Of a stretch of DNA of 64,000 bases, positions 9,122-17,129 are shown piece after piece. The DNA is from Halosolutus gelatinilyticus (GTDB lineage Archaea > Halobacteriota > Halobacteria > Halobacteriales > Natrialbaceae). The stretch is taken from assembly GCF_023028105.1 (NCBI RefSeq), contig NZ_CP095491.1, positions 2,046,001-2,110,000 of the forward strand, written 5' to 3'. Position 1 is the stretch's first letter; every line of letters starts with the position of its first letter. Below the pieces are notes generated by a model. That model was given only the letters and a program-made list of their open reading frames with translations. It was not told the DNA's origin and made no database searches. A program made the translations under genes and the position numbers.

Positions 9122-9943
9122 ATGATCACCTCGTTACAGATCGAACGCTGGCTCCGGGAAGACGTCGGTCACCACGACGTGACGAACGACGTTCCTGGCG
9201 AGACGATCGGATCGCTCGTCGCCAACGAGCCGGGCACCGCCGCGGGCCTCGAGGCCGCAAGCGCCGTGTTCGAGTATCTCGACGTGGGCGTGCTCGAGGC
9301 CCTCGACGACGGGACGGAGATCGATCCCGGGGACGAACTCCTCCGCGTCGAGGGGCCCGCCCGGGAAGTCCTTCGGGGCGAACGGATCGCCGTGAATCTC
9401 GCGGGGCACGCCTCGGGGATCGCGACGCGGACGCGAGAAGCGGTCGATCGAGCCCGCACCGAATCCGACGACGTCCGGATCGCGGCGACCCGCAAGACGA
9501 CGCCCGGACTCCGGGGTCTCGAGAAGCGCGCCGTCGTCGCGGGCGGCGGCGACACTCACCGGCTCGACCTCTCGCACATGGCGATGGTGAAGGACAACCA
9601 CGTCGCCGAGCTGGGGCTGGAAGGGGCGATCGACCGCTTTCAGGCGCGGGCGTCGTTCGCGACGAAGATCCACGTCGAGGTCGAGACCGTCGACGATGCG
9701 CCGCGGGCCGCCGCCGCGGGCGCGGACGTCGTCCTGCTCGACAACATGAGCCCCGACGAGACGCGGACGGCCGTCGATCGACTTCGCGACGACGGACACG
9801 ACGCGGTGCTCGCGGAGGCCAGCGGCGGGATCACGATCGAGACCGTCGCCGACTACGCCGCGACGGGCGTCGACGTCATCTCGATGGGGGCGCTCACGCA
9901 CTCGGCGCCGTCGCTCGATCTGTCGTTCCGGACCGGGCAGTAG
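9122..9943 (+). CDS. nadC: Nicotinate-nucleotide pyrophosphorylase (quinolinate phosphoribosyltransferase)
   Basis: NadC converts quinolinate and phosphoribosyl pyrophosphate to nicotinate mononucleotide, the third step of de novo NAD synthesis. The 273-residue protein begins MITSLQIERWLREDVGHHDV and carries the active-site signatures TRKTTPGLRGLEKRAVVAGG, HRLDLSHMAMVKDNHV, VDVISMGALTHSAP and the DNMSPDE segment. Length is normal. Together with nadA and nadB the three-gene pathway from aspartate is complete in this window, although nadC is separated by an inverted mscS and has its own TATA box. Confidence 0.95.
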   Translation: MITSLQIERWLREDVGHHDVTNDVPGETIGSLVANEPGTAAGLEAASAVFEYLDVGVLEALDDGTEIDPGDELLRVEGPAREVLRGERIAVNLAGHASGIATRTREAVDRARTESDDVRIAATRKTTPGLRGLEKRAVVAGGGDTHRLDLSHMAMVKDNHVAELGLEGAIDRFQARASFATKIHVEVETVDDAPRAAAAGADVVLLDNMSPDETRTAVDRLRDDGHDAVLAEASGGITIETVADYAATGVDVISMGALTHSAPSLDLSFRTGQ

Positions 9944-10045
9944 GACGGCCTGGAGATCGACCGTCGCCGTCGACCTGCTCGCTGCGATCGCCCCGATCGA
10001 CGGGTCGTTCGTCGTCCTTTTCCGCTCGAGCGACGAACGTCACCC

Positions 10046-10765
10046 GTGACCGACCCGATCCGAACCTGCGCGGACCACGGTTCGTTCGGCGGCGAACGAG
10101 AACGGTGCCCGGTCTGCAACGCGCCGGGTGCGCAGTTGCTGTCGGGAACCCAGCGTCGGCGGCTCTCGAAGTTCACGAGCGGCGCGCTCCGGCACTTCCC
10201 CGACGACGTCGGGCTGGAACTGGACGATCGGGCCTGGACGGCGTACGGCGACCTCGTCGCCGCGGTCGAGCGTAGGTACGACTGGGCTACCGCGGATCAC
10301 GTCGCGGCGGTGATCGCGACGGATCCGAAGGGGCGATTCGAGCGAGCCGACGTCGACGGTGGCGACGGCGTCGCCGAGGGCGCCGATCGGGACGGGGACG
10401 ATCGCGGTCGCGTCCGGGCCGCGTACGGCCACTCGATCGACGTCGACCTCGAACCGACGGACGCGCCGGTGCCGGACGAACTGTACCACGGAACCGACCC
10501 GGAAGCCCTCGCGTCGATCCGGACGTCGGGCCTCCGGCCGATGTCGCGCCAGCACGTTCACCTCTCGGGGAGCCCCGAGGTCGCCCGACGAGTCGGACGG
10601 CGCCACGCGAGCGCCCCCGTCGCGCTGGTCGTCGACGCTGCCGGACTGCTCGCGGACGGCCGCCGAATCGCGAAGCGAGGCGCGGAGACGTACACGACCG
10701 ACGAGGTGCCGCCGGCGTACCTCTCGACGTTCTCGAAATCGCCGTCAGGGACCGATTTCGAGTGA
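10046..10765 (+). CDS. kptA: RNA 2'-phosphotransferase (Tpt1/KptA) with N-terminal zinc ribbon
   Basis: KptA/Tpt1 removes 2'-phosphates from RNA by forming ADP-ribose 1'',2''-cyclic phosphate from NAD. This 239-residue version starts at a GTG. Residues 8-24 contain CADHG...CPVC, a likely zinc ribbon. Then come LSKFTSGALRHFPDD, the RxxYGHS-type motif (RAAYGHSIDVD), LYHGTDPEALASI and the ending TYTTDEVPPAYLS, which are the conserved elements of the family. An acidic, glycine-rich insert of about 20 residues sits between the two lobes, so the protein is somewhat longer than most relatives. The gene follows nadC by about 100 bases. Its role in archaea is not settled. Confidence 0.85.
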   Translation: MTDPIRTCADHGSFGGERERCPVCNAPGAQLLSGTQRRRLSKFTSGALRHFPDDVGLELDDRAWTAYGDLVAAVERRYDWATADHVAAVIATDPKGRFERADVDGGDGVAEGADRDGDDRGRVRAAYGHSIDVDLEPTDAPVPDELYHGTDPEALASIRTSGLRPMSRQHVHLSGSPEVARRVGRRHASAPVALVVDAAGLLADGRRIAKRGAETYTTDEVPPAYLSTFSKSPSGTDFE

Positions 10766-10800
10766 GTGCCAGCGCGTTCGTTTTCGCACAGATTGTTTGG

Positions 10801-10813
10801 ATAAAATATATTT
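10801..10813 (+). promoter_or_regulatory. AT-rich TATA element
   Basis: The run ATAAAATATATTT ends 29 bases before the ATG of the next membrane protein. It is a strong TATA element, consistent with a leaderless or short-leader transcript. Confidence 0.5.
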
Positions 10814-10842
10814 GGCGGCGCTGAGTACCGTCCACCACTACC

Positions 10843-11280
10843 ATGGACACCACGCACGACGCGTCTCAGGCGTCGATCGAGGACGGCCCGATCTCTCCCG
10901 AGTTGCTCGCCGCGGCGGTCGGCGCGTTCGACGTCGTCATGTTCGCGATCGTCGGACAGGTCGCGCTCGGGGATCCGATCGTCGGCGGGCTCGCCGGCGT
11001 CTTCGTCGGCGGCGGGATCTACCTGCTCCTTCCGGTGATGCTGAACGCCCAGGAAAACGACGGATCCGGGACGATGGAGTCCCCCGACGGGAGCAACCCG
11101 GTTCGCGGGCTCCACCGACTCGCCGCCGGATTCGCGCTGTCCGTCACGGGGCTGCTCGTGCTCGCGACCCAGCTCGCCGATGTCGCGCTCCCGATCGGTC
11201 TGGGCGGAGCGGCCCTCGCCGGCGCCGTGATCTATCTGGCGGCCGGGTTCGCGTTGCCGAACGCGAATCCGCGGCGGTGA
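10843..11280 (+). CDS. Small four-helix membrane protein of unknown function
   Basis: I do not recognise the family. The 145-residue product has an acidic N-terminus, then two hydrophobic segments (about residues 22-45 and 47-68), a short polar loop rich in D, G and S, and two more (about 92-112 and 114-138), giving a probable four-helix membrane protein with both ends on the same side. A strong TATA element about 30 bases upstream and a typical haloarchaeal composition support it as a real gene. It lies alone between kptA and a convergent acetyltransferase, so context offers no functional clue. Confidence 0.65.
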   Translation: MDTTHDASQASIEDGPISPELLAAAVGAFDVVMFAIVGQVALGDPIVGGLAGVFVGGGIYLLLPVMLNAQENDGSGTMESPDGSNPVRGLHRLAAGFALSVTGLLVLATQLADVALPIGLGGAALAGAVIYLAAGFALPNANPRR

Positions 11281-11343
11281 GTTCGGCTCGCTCTCGTCAG
11301 CCGATCGGGGCCGGCCGCGAGGTGCCCGACGGTCGACTCGAGA

Positions 11344-11883
11344 CTACGTCGACGCCGACCCGTCCGATCGCGATCGATCGAGAGCGGTCCGGTCGTTTGT
11401 AGTCCGGTCGGGCGCGGCATCGAGCGGTTTCTCCAGCAGGACGAACTCGAACGTGAAGGCGCTCTCCTCGGAGCAGTCGATCGGCTCGTAGCCGCGGCGC
11501 TCGTACCACTCGAGCAGGAACGGGTGGTCGGCGAACGTCGTGAGCCGCAGGCGCTCGCCGCCGCGATCGCCGACGAGCGTCTCGACGTGATCGAGGAGCC
11601 GCGTCGCGGTGCCCTCGCGCTGTCGGTCCGGAACGACAGCGAGGCGTTCGACGGTCGGCACCGATTCGCCGAGCAGTCGCACCGTGCCGATCACCTCGCC
11701 GCCGTCTTCGGCGACGAACGTGAGTCCGTCCGAGAGCCAGGATGCGACCGTCTCCGCGTCGACGTCGGTCAGCCGCGTTCGATAGCCGAAGTCGACCGCC
11801 GTCGCGTACGCCCGTCGGTAACAGCGGGCGATCGCCGCCGCGTCGCCGCGGGTCGCTCGACGGATCTCGGGAGCAGCGTTCAC
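11344..11883 (-). CDS. GNAT-family N-acetyltransferase
   Basis: This 179-residue protein has the GNAT layout: EIRRATRGDAAAIARCYRRA at the start, then LTFVAEDGGEVIGTVRLLG, VERLAVVPDRQREGTATRLLDH (the acetyl-CoA pyrophosphate-binding motif A, here QREGTA in place of the usual Q/RxxGxG/A) and FLLEWYERRGYEPID. The C-terminal 30 residues are basic and poor in pattern and may be a non-conserved tail. The acceptor substrate cannot be inferred. It converges with the small membrane-protein gene on one side and diverges from the potassium-uptake region on the other. Confidence 0.8.
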   Translation of the reverse strand: MNAAPEIRRATRGDAAAIARCYRRAYATAVDFGYRTRLTDVDAETVASWLSDGLTFVAEDGGEVIGTVRLLGESVPTVERLAVVPDRQREGTATRLLDHVETLVGDRGGERLRLTTFADHPFLLEWYERRGYEPIDCSEESAFTFEFVLLEKPLDAAPDRTTNDRTALDRSRSDGSAST

Positions 11884-12124
11884 AGGTATCGAAAGGGACC
11901 GAGCGAGTAAAACATGTGCCAGATTCGATGCCGCTTTTCCCGAACCGGGGTAGCACGCGCTGGTTCTCGACAGCGGGTGGACCCCGGCCCTGACGGGGGC
12001 GGATCGGCGTCTACTGCTCCCGATCCCCGTTCGGCGATCCCGTCCGATCGCGTTCGCGGGGCGCTTTCGATATCGGATAGCGAATCGAAAGTGAGAATAC
12101 CTTTATATTGCTGAATCAGTGGAT

Positions 12125-12313
12125 ATGACGAAGCCTGCGGAACCGGGGTCGGCGGCGCAGGGTGGCGGGACCGACGCGCGGGTGTCTCCGGACGCGGCCG
12201 CGGATCGGCGGCCGCGCGTCGACGGCGTCTCCGACGCAGATCCGGTTCCACCGCAGACAGCCCGCGAACGCGACGGCGCGTTCGTCCGAATCGACTCCAA
12301 CGATTACGACTGA
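12125..12313 (+). CDS. Possible small ORF in the leader of trkA
   Basis: This would encode a 62-residue protein rich in D, A, P and R (MTKPAEPGSAAQGGG onward) with no recognisable fold. A TTTATAT box at 12102-12108 is close upstream, but only 16 bases separate it from the ATG, which is shorter than in the neighbouring leaderless genes, so the transcript may begin inside this ORF. It could instead be the roughly 200-base untranslated leader of trkA. I keep it as a weak candidate only. Confidence 0.3.
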   Translation: MTKPAEPGSAAQGGGTDARVSPDAAADRRPRVDGVSDADPVPPQTARERDGAFVRIDSNDYD

Positions 12314-12332
12314 CCGCACTCCAGCATCCAGT

Positions 12333-13001
12333 ATGTACCTCATCATCGTCGGCGCGGGAAGCATCGGCTCAAATCTAATCGATCTCGCCGTTGGCGACGG
12401 TAACAACGTCGTCGTCATCGAGAACGACGAAGAACGTGCGAACGCCATCTCGGCCGAGTACGACTGTCTCGTGCTCAACGCCGACGCGACGAACCACGGC
12501 ACGCTTCGGGACGCCGAGATCGATCGCGCGGACGCCGTCATCTCCACGACGGACATCGATGCCGTCAACATCATGGTGATGCTGCTCGCGCAGGAACACG
12601 ACGTGCCGAACCTCGTCAGCGTCGTCCACGATCCCGAGAACCTGCCCGTCTTCGAGAAGATCGGCGTCAGCATGATCGAGAACCCGCAACGGCTGATCGC
12701 GGACCACCTCTATCACTCCGTCCGCTACCCGAACGTCAGCGACTTCGTCGAGCTCGACGAGGAGACGGAACTGGTCGAACTGACCGTTACCGTGAATGCG
12801 CCGATGAGCGGGCAGCGCCTCTCGGCGGCCCGTGAAACCGGTATCCTTCCCGAAGGGTGTCTCGTCGTCGCGCTCGAGCGCGACGGCGAAATTCGGGCGC
12901 CGAGGGGAGAAACGACGATCCACGCGGGCGACCAGGTGACGGTGTTCACCGACGACACGGCCCTGTCCGACGCCGTCGCGGCGTTCACCGGGGATCAGTG
13001 A
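12333..13001 (+). CDS. trkA: TrkA-type potassium uptake regulatory subunit
   Basis: This 222-residue cytoplasmic protein begins with an NAD-binding RCK-N domain (MYLIIVGAGSIGSNLIDLAV, then VVVIENDEERA and LNADATNHGTLRDAEIDRAD) and ends with an RCK-C domain (about 140-220, VELTVTVNAPMSGQRLSAAR, IHAGDQVTVFT). It gates the partner membrane subunit in response to bound nucleotide. The TGA stop overlaps the ATG of trkH by one base, so both are translated from one message. No TATA box lies directly before this ATG; the closest good one is at 12102-12108. Confidence 0.92.
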   Translation: MYLIIVGAGSIGSNLIDLAVGDGNNVVVIENDEERANAISAEYDCLVLNADATNHGTLRDAEIDRADAVISTTDIDAVNIMVMLLAQEHDVPNLVSVVHDPENLPVFEKIGVSMIENPQRLIADHLYHSVRYPNVSDFVELDEETELVELTVTVNAPMSGQRLSAARETGILPEGCLVVALERDGEIRAPRGETTIHAGDQVTVFTDDTALSDAVAAFTGDQ

Positions 13002-14548
13002 TGCGCGTGCGGTTTCGGACGGTCGGACGGGACGTCGGCCGGATCGTACAGATCGTCGCCCTCATGCCGTTGGTCTCGATCCCCGTCGCACTGATTCACG
13101 GCGAGTACTACGCCGTTCCGGCCCTCGTACTGTCGGGGCTCGCGATGCTCGCGATCGGCGTCGGCGCGACCCGCCGTTTCCTCGACGCGCCCGAACCGGA
13201 CAAGCTCCACGGGATGCTCATCGCGGCCAGCGCGTGGGCCGTCGTCGGCGTGCTCGGCGGGCTGCCGTTGCTCCTCGTCGCGTGGACGGTCGCCGTCGAT
13301 CCGTTCCCGGCCTGGGCGAATACGCCGCCGCTGACCGAGACGATCTCGGCTTTCCGCGATCCGCTGAACGCGGTCTTCGAGAGTCTCAGCGGCTTCACCT
13401 CGACGGGACTGACGATGGCCTACGCCGAGGAAGATCTCACCGCGACCATGCAGTGGTGGCGATCGTTCACCGAATGGATCGGCGGTGTCGGCGTCATCGT
13501 GCTGACGGTCGCCGTCCTCGCGCGGCCGGGCAGCGGCTCGCTCACGCTCTACCAGAGCGAGGCCCGATCGACGAAGATCCACCCGAGCGTCGTCTCGACG
13601 GTGCACGAGATCTGGAAGATCTACCTCGTGCTCACGATCGGGGGAATCGCGCTGTTTTTCGCCGCCGGGATGGAACCCTGGGGCGCGATCAACCACGCGA
13701 TGACCGGCATCTCGACGGGCGGGTTCTCCATCTGGAGCGACTCGATCGGCTACTACGACAGCCCGCTGATCGAGTACGCCGTCGTCCCGGTGATGGTCGC
13801 CGGCAGCATCGCCTTCCCGATCCACTACCTGATCTTCAAAGGCGAACTGAAGAACCTCTATACGGATCTCCAGACCCGATGGGTCTTCATCTGGTTCGGC
13901 CTCGGCTCGATCGTCCTGACGGCGGTGCTCACCCTCCGCGGGACCTACGATACTGTAGAGGAGTCGTTTCGATACGGCCTCTTCCAGTTCGTCTCCGCCA
14001 CGTCGAACGCCGGCTTCGGCACGACGGCGATCGGCGACGGTGCGGAACAGATCTGGACCGCGGACGCCACGCTGCTCCTCTGTGCCGGGATGCTGACCGG
14101 CGCCGCCGCCGGGTCGACGGTCGGCGGGATCAAACTCATCCGCGCGATCACCCTCGTGAAGGGGACCCGGTGGCGGATCGCCGGCGTGTTCACCCCGGAT
14201 TCCGCGGTGCGCTACCTCCGGATCGGCGATCGCTCGCTCGACGAAACGCAGGCGAGCAGGGAGTTCGAGGAGGCGGCGATCGTCCTCGTCCTCTGGGTCG
14301 TCTTTCTTGCGATCGGTCTCGCCGTCCTGCTGGCGACGCTGCCGACGGACGTTCGGGTCGAGTACGCGCTCTTCGAGGTGATGAGTGCCCAGAGCACGGT
14401 CGGTCTCTCCGCCGGGATCACCGGCCCGGAGATGCCCATCCCGGCAAAACTGATGTTCCTCGTCAACATGTGGATCGGACGCTTAGAGATCATCCCCGTA
14501 CTGGTCTTGCTCCGCGGCGCGTTCCTCCGCGCCGGGCTGTACCGCTGA
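13001..14548 (+). CDS. trkH: TrkH-type potassium transporter, membrane subunit
   Basis: This 515-residue membrane protein of the Trk/Ktr superfamily has about ten or more hydrophobic segments arranged as four membrane-pore-membrane repeats. Filter-like segments include FESLSGFTSTGLTM, MTGISTGGFSIWSD, VSATSNAGFGTTAIGD and MSAQSTVGLSAGIT, each with the glycine expected in the selectivity filter. It should import potassium, the main compatible ion of haloarchaea, under control of the TrkA protein encoded just upstream with a one-base overlap. Length is normal. Confidence 0.93.
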   Translation: MRVRFRTVGRDVGRIVQIVALMPLVSIPVALIHGEYYAVPALVLSGLAMLAIGVGATRRFLDAPEPDKLHGMLIAASAWAVVGVLGGLPLLLVAWTVAVDPFPAWANTPPLTETISAFRDPLNAVFESLSGFTSTGLTMAYAEEDLTATMQWWRSFTEWIGGVGVIVLTVAVLARPGSGSLTLYQSEARSTKIHPSVVSTVHEIWKIYLVLTIGGIALFFAAGMEPWGAINHAMTGISTGGFSIWSDSIGYYDSPLIEYAVVPVMVAGSIAFPIHYLIFKGELKNLYTDLQTRWVFIWFGLGSIVLTAVLTLRGTYDTVEESFRYGLFQFVSATSNAGFGTTAIGDGAEQIWTADATLLLCAGMLTGAAAGSTVGGIKLIRAITLVKGTRWRIAGVFTPDSAVRYLRIGDRSLDETQASREFEEAAIVLVLWVVFLAIGLAVLLATLPTDVRVEYALFEVMSAQSTVGLSAGITGPEMPIPAKLMFLVNMWIGRLEIIPVLVLLRGAFLRAGLYR

Positions 14549-14643
14549 TCCGCGTCGCAGTCCGTCGCTCGCGCTCGTTCGTCGACGGTTCGACGCGGAC
14601 CGGAAAGGCAGAATTCGATCGTCGTTCGCGGCTCGCGCGTCGA

Positions 14644-14997
14644 CTATCGGGACGGCCGATCGAACAGATCGGTCGGCGGCCAACTCTCCAACTCCGTCGC
14701 GGCTTCGAGCAGCTGCGCGACGGATTCGTCGCGGGTGAGCGACACCGCTTCGTCGTCCCAATCGACGTCGATCACGCGCTTTTCCTCCAGCCGTGGCAGG
14801 TGCGAATGAACCAACCGGATGCGAGCGCGGTCGATCGTCCCGTCGTCGATCTTCTCGGAGGCGACGCTGTGGCGCCGAGCGGCCACCTGTCGCGAGAGAC
14901 CGTCGATCGGCGCCGTCCCCTCGTGCTCGAGTAACTCGTGGAGCAGGAGCTGGCGATCGACGCTTGCGAGGATCCAGAACGCCTCCGTTTGTTCCAT
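14644..14997 (-). CDS. DUF7344-type winged-helix protein
   Basis: This 117-residue protein begins MEQTEAFWILASVDRQLLLH and continues with a short winged-helix-like domain ending in the characteristic IRLVHSHLPRLEEKRVIDVD and WDDEAVSLTRD, as in haloarchaeal DUF7344 proteins. That family resembles ArsR/TrmB-type DNA-binding domains and is probably regulatory. It stands alone, converging with trkH with 95 bases between stops. A target cannot be inferred. A second, longer member lies at 26137-26982 in this window. Confidence 0.7.
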   Translation of the reverse strand: MEQTEAFWILASVDRQLLLHELLEHEGTAPIDGLSRQVAARRHSVASEKIDDGTIDRARIRLVHSHLPRLEEKRVIDVDWDDEAVSLTRDESVAQLLEAATELESWPPTDLFDRPSR

Positions 14998-15340
14998 ACC
15001 GGTGCTTATTTCGATAGTCGAGGCTGACGGACAAAGCGACTCCGCCTACGTCTGTTGGCACTTGCGAGTACCACCGCTGCCGTTAAGGCGGGTCGTGATC
15101 GATGGCGGAGCGGACCGTTCGCACGGACATGCGGTTCACGGTCGATTCTCGCCGCTCGCGAGTCGCTCGCAGAACCCCGGCCTCCGCCTCGCAGACCGAC
15201 TCGAACATTCGTGAGAGCCGCGTATGCGAGGGAAGGGATTTGAACCACCTCGAGACGGTCGCTCACTCCGTTCGCGCTGCGTTTCGCGTCGTTCAAATTC
15301 CTCTTCTCGCAGTCGCCGCTCACGAGTGTTCGCGGTGACA
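14998..15340. other. Gene-free stretch beside tRNA-Leu
   Basis: No protein-coding gene is supported here: the open frames are arginine-rich, unlike the acidic proteins of the neighbourhood. The stretch holds the promoter region of the DUF7344 gene and a 23-base copy of the tRNA-Leu 3' end at 15224-15246. Confidence 0.5.
15224..15246 (-). repeat. Partial duplicate of the tRNA-Leu 3' end
   Basis: These 23 bases (ATGCGAGGGAAGGGATTTGA followed by ACC) are identical to 15340-15362, which cover the T-arm and acceptor end of tRNA-Leu plus one flanking base. The two copies lie 116 bases apart in the same orientation. Beyond this core the sequences diverge. Duplicated tRNA 3' ends are the usual scar of site-specific integration, so this may be an old attachment site, although no integrase gene remains here. 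Confidence 0.7.
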
Positions 15341-15424
15341 TGCGAGGGAAGGGATTTGAACCCTCGGACCCCTACGGGAGCGGGTCTTAAGCCCACCGCC
15401 GTTGGCCTGCTTGGCTACCCTCGC
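15341..15424 (-). tRNA. tRNA-Leu (anticodon UAA)
   Basis: The minus strand reads GCGAGGG at the 5' end and CCCTCGC plus discriminator A at the 3' end, giving a seven-pair acceptor stem. The anticodon loop contains TTAAG with anticodon TAA. A long variable arm (CCCGTAGGGG) marks a class II tRNA, as expected for leucine, and the T-loop GTTCAAATCC is canonical. The 84-base length fits tRNA-Leu. The terminal CCA is not encoded. No intron is seen. Confidence 0.95.
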
Positions 15425-15498
15425 GCGAAAACGCAGTCGTTGGTAGTCGGCCCCGCGGAATGTGCGTTTCGATGTGCGTCGCGAGCACGCGGCACCGA

Positions 15499-15840
15499 CT
15501 ACCAGTCGACGCTCAGCGTCCCGTCGCCGTGCGGATCGGGCGCGATCTCCTCGTCCGTCCGCCGATCGACGACGTGGATACACCCCTCGTCTTTCTTCGC
15601 CGGACAGATCTCCGCCGCGCGGACGTTGTGCTTGAGGTCCTCCTCGGCGATGAAGTACTGCTTCGGCTTGGCCATTCCCGAGGCGATCGACATCTCCCAG
15701 TTGTCGCTGACCTCGGCGCACTTGCCCGCGCCGAAGCACTTGTTCGCCTCGAAGATGATCTTGTAGGGCTTTTCCTCGATCGGCGGCGCGTCGGCCGACC
15801 CGACGTCGCTGGCGCGCTGGACGCCCTCGTCGTCGCTCAT
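15499..15840 (-). CDS. Single-cluster ferredoxin
   Basis: This 113-residue acidic protein has a 20-residue variable N-terminus, then YKIIFEANKCFGAGKCAEVS and AAEICPAKKDEGCIHVVD. The spacing of the two N-terminal cysteines (C35 and C41) and the later CP motif fits a ferredoxin carrying one 3Fe-4S or 4Fe-4S cluster. The very conserved ending (DRRTDEEIAPDPHGDGTLSV) is one I recall from similar haloarchaeal ferredoxins. It probably acts as an electron carrier; the partner enzyme is unknown. It lies between tRNA-Leu and an SDR gene in the same orientation. Confidence 0.8.
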   Translation of the reverse strand: MSDDEGVQRASDVGSADAPPIEEKPYKIIFEANKCFGAGKCAEVSDNWEMSIASGMAKPKQYFIAEEDLKHNVRAAEICPAKKDEGCIHVVDRRTDEEIAPDPHGDGTLSVDW

Positions 15841-15902
15841 TACGTATCCGTTGGCCCGCGTCGTCTTTCGCGTTACGATCGGCCGATCGAGAAGGCGACG
15901 GA

Positions 15903-16895
15903 TTACGCGGGCCGATCCTCGACTTTCGGTCTCGGTAGCTCGTACTCAACGCCGGTCAGATCGCGCGAAATCCGCCAGAGACGACGGGCCGTTTCGCGAT
16001 CGTACGACCGATCCGACGACGCCTGCCGTTCGGGTGCGCCGCGCATGTTCGCGATCCCGTCGGGGCCGTAATACGCGCCGCCCTCGACGTCGGGCGCGGT
16101 CGCGGCGTACAGGGTCGGCAGCGCACCCTGCTCGGCCGACTGGGCGACCACCGCGTTCAGTACCCTCGAGAAGGCTTTCCGAACTCGCTGGCCGTACTGT
16201 TCCGGGCCGCGGACCTGGAGGTTGGTGGCCGCGTAGCCCGGGTGGACCGCGACGCTCTTCGCGTTCGCGTTCGCGGTGCGGAGCCGTCGCTCGAGTTCGT
16301 AGGCGAAGAGCACGTTGGCCAGCTTCGACTGCGCGTAGGAACCCCACGGACCGTACGATCGCTCGCCGTGCAGGTCGTCGAAGTCGATCGCGCCGCGCTC
16401 GTGCATGCTGCTGGAGACGGTGACGATCCGCGCCTCCTGCTCCCGTTCTCGTCCCCGATCGTCGTCCTCGCCGCCACCGCCGTCCTCGGCGAGCAGGTTC
16501 GAGAGCACCAGTCCCGTCAGCGCGAAGTGTCCGAGGTGGTTGACGCCGAACTGCGTCTCAAAGCCGTCCGCGGTCTCCGATCGCGGGATCGCCATGACGC
16601 CGGCGTTGTTGATCAGGACGTCGATCGGCTCGTCGCCGAGGCGGTCCGCGAACGCCCGGATCGACTCCAGGTTCGACAGATCGCACGCCTCGACGCGCAG
16701 GTAGGCGTCGGTGACGTCTCTTCGGACGTCCGCGGCGGCGCGTTCGCCGCGATCGACGTCCCGGCAGGCCATGATCACCGTCGCACCGTTGCGCGCGAGT
16801 TCGCGGGTCGCTTCCAGCCCGATGCCGCTGTTGGCGCCCGTGACGACGATCGTTCGTCCGGTTTGATCGGGAACGTCGGTGGCGGTCCAGCTCAT
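15903..16895 (-). CDS. Short-chain dehydrogenase, retinol-dehydrogenase-like
   Basis: This 330-residue SDR has the NAD(P)-binding motif TGANSGIGLE near residue 20, the NNAGVM motif near residue 90, a catalytic serine segment (TVSSSMHERG) and the YAQSK active-site tetrad. The long region after the glycine-rich motif and the SKLANVLFAYELERRL segment are typical of the retinol dehydrogenase/WW-domain oxidoreductase group. The start is placed at the second methionine (MSWTATDVPDQTG), which begins the family sequence; a start four codons upstream is possible. A glutamate/arginine-rich insert near residue 155 is unusual. The substrate is unknown. Confidence 0.85.
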   Translation of the reverse strand: MSWTATDVPDQTGRTIVVTGANSGIGLEATRELARNGATVIMACRDVDRGERAAADVRRDVTDAYLRVEACDLSNLESIRAFADRLGDEPIDVLINNAGVMAIPRSETADGFETQFGVNHLGHFALTGLVLSNLLAEDGGGGEDDDRGREREQEARIVTVSSSMHERGAIDFDDLHGERSYGPWGSYAQSKLANVLFAYELERRLRTANANAKSVAVHPGYAATNLQVRGPEQYGQRVRKAFSRVLNAVVAQSAEQGALPTLYAATAPDVEGGAYYGPDGIANMRGAPERQASSDRSYDRETARRLWRISRDLTGVEYELPRPKVEDRPA

Positions 16896-17129
16896 ACGAA
16901 CGTCCACGCCCCGAGGATCCTAAACCGATGCGTCTCCGGCGATTTGCGGATGGGGCCGGACGAACGGCGTGGGGAAGCGAAGATGCCGCGCCTCTCGACG
17001 CGCTCCTTCCTCGCGCGGGCGACTGCGGCCGTCACAGCCCCGATCGATCTCGCGTGGACGCTCGCCGACGGGAGCGCTCCGTAGCGCGCGGCGAACGGGT
17101 CCGTCGCACCACCGTCTCGTGGCGCTCGC

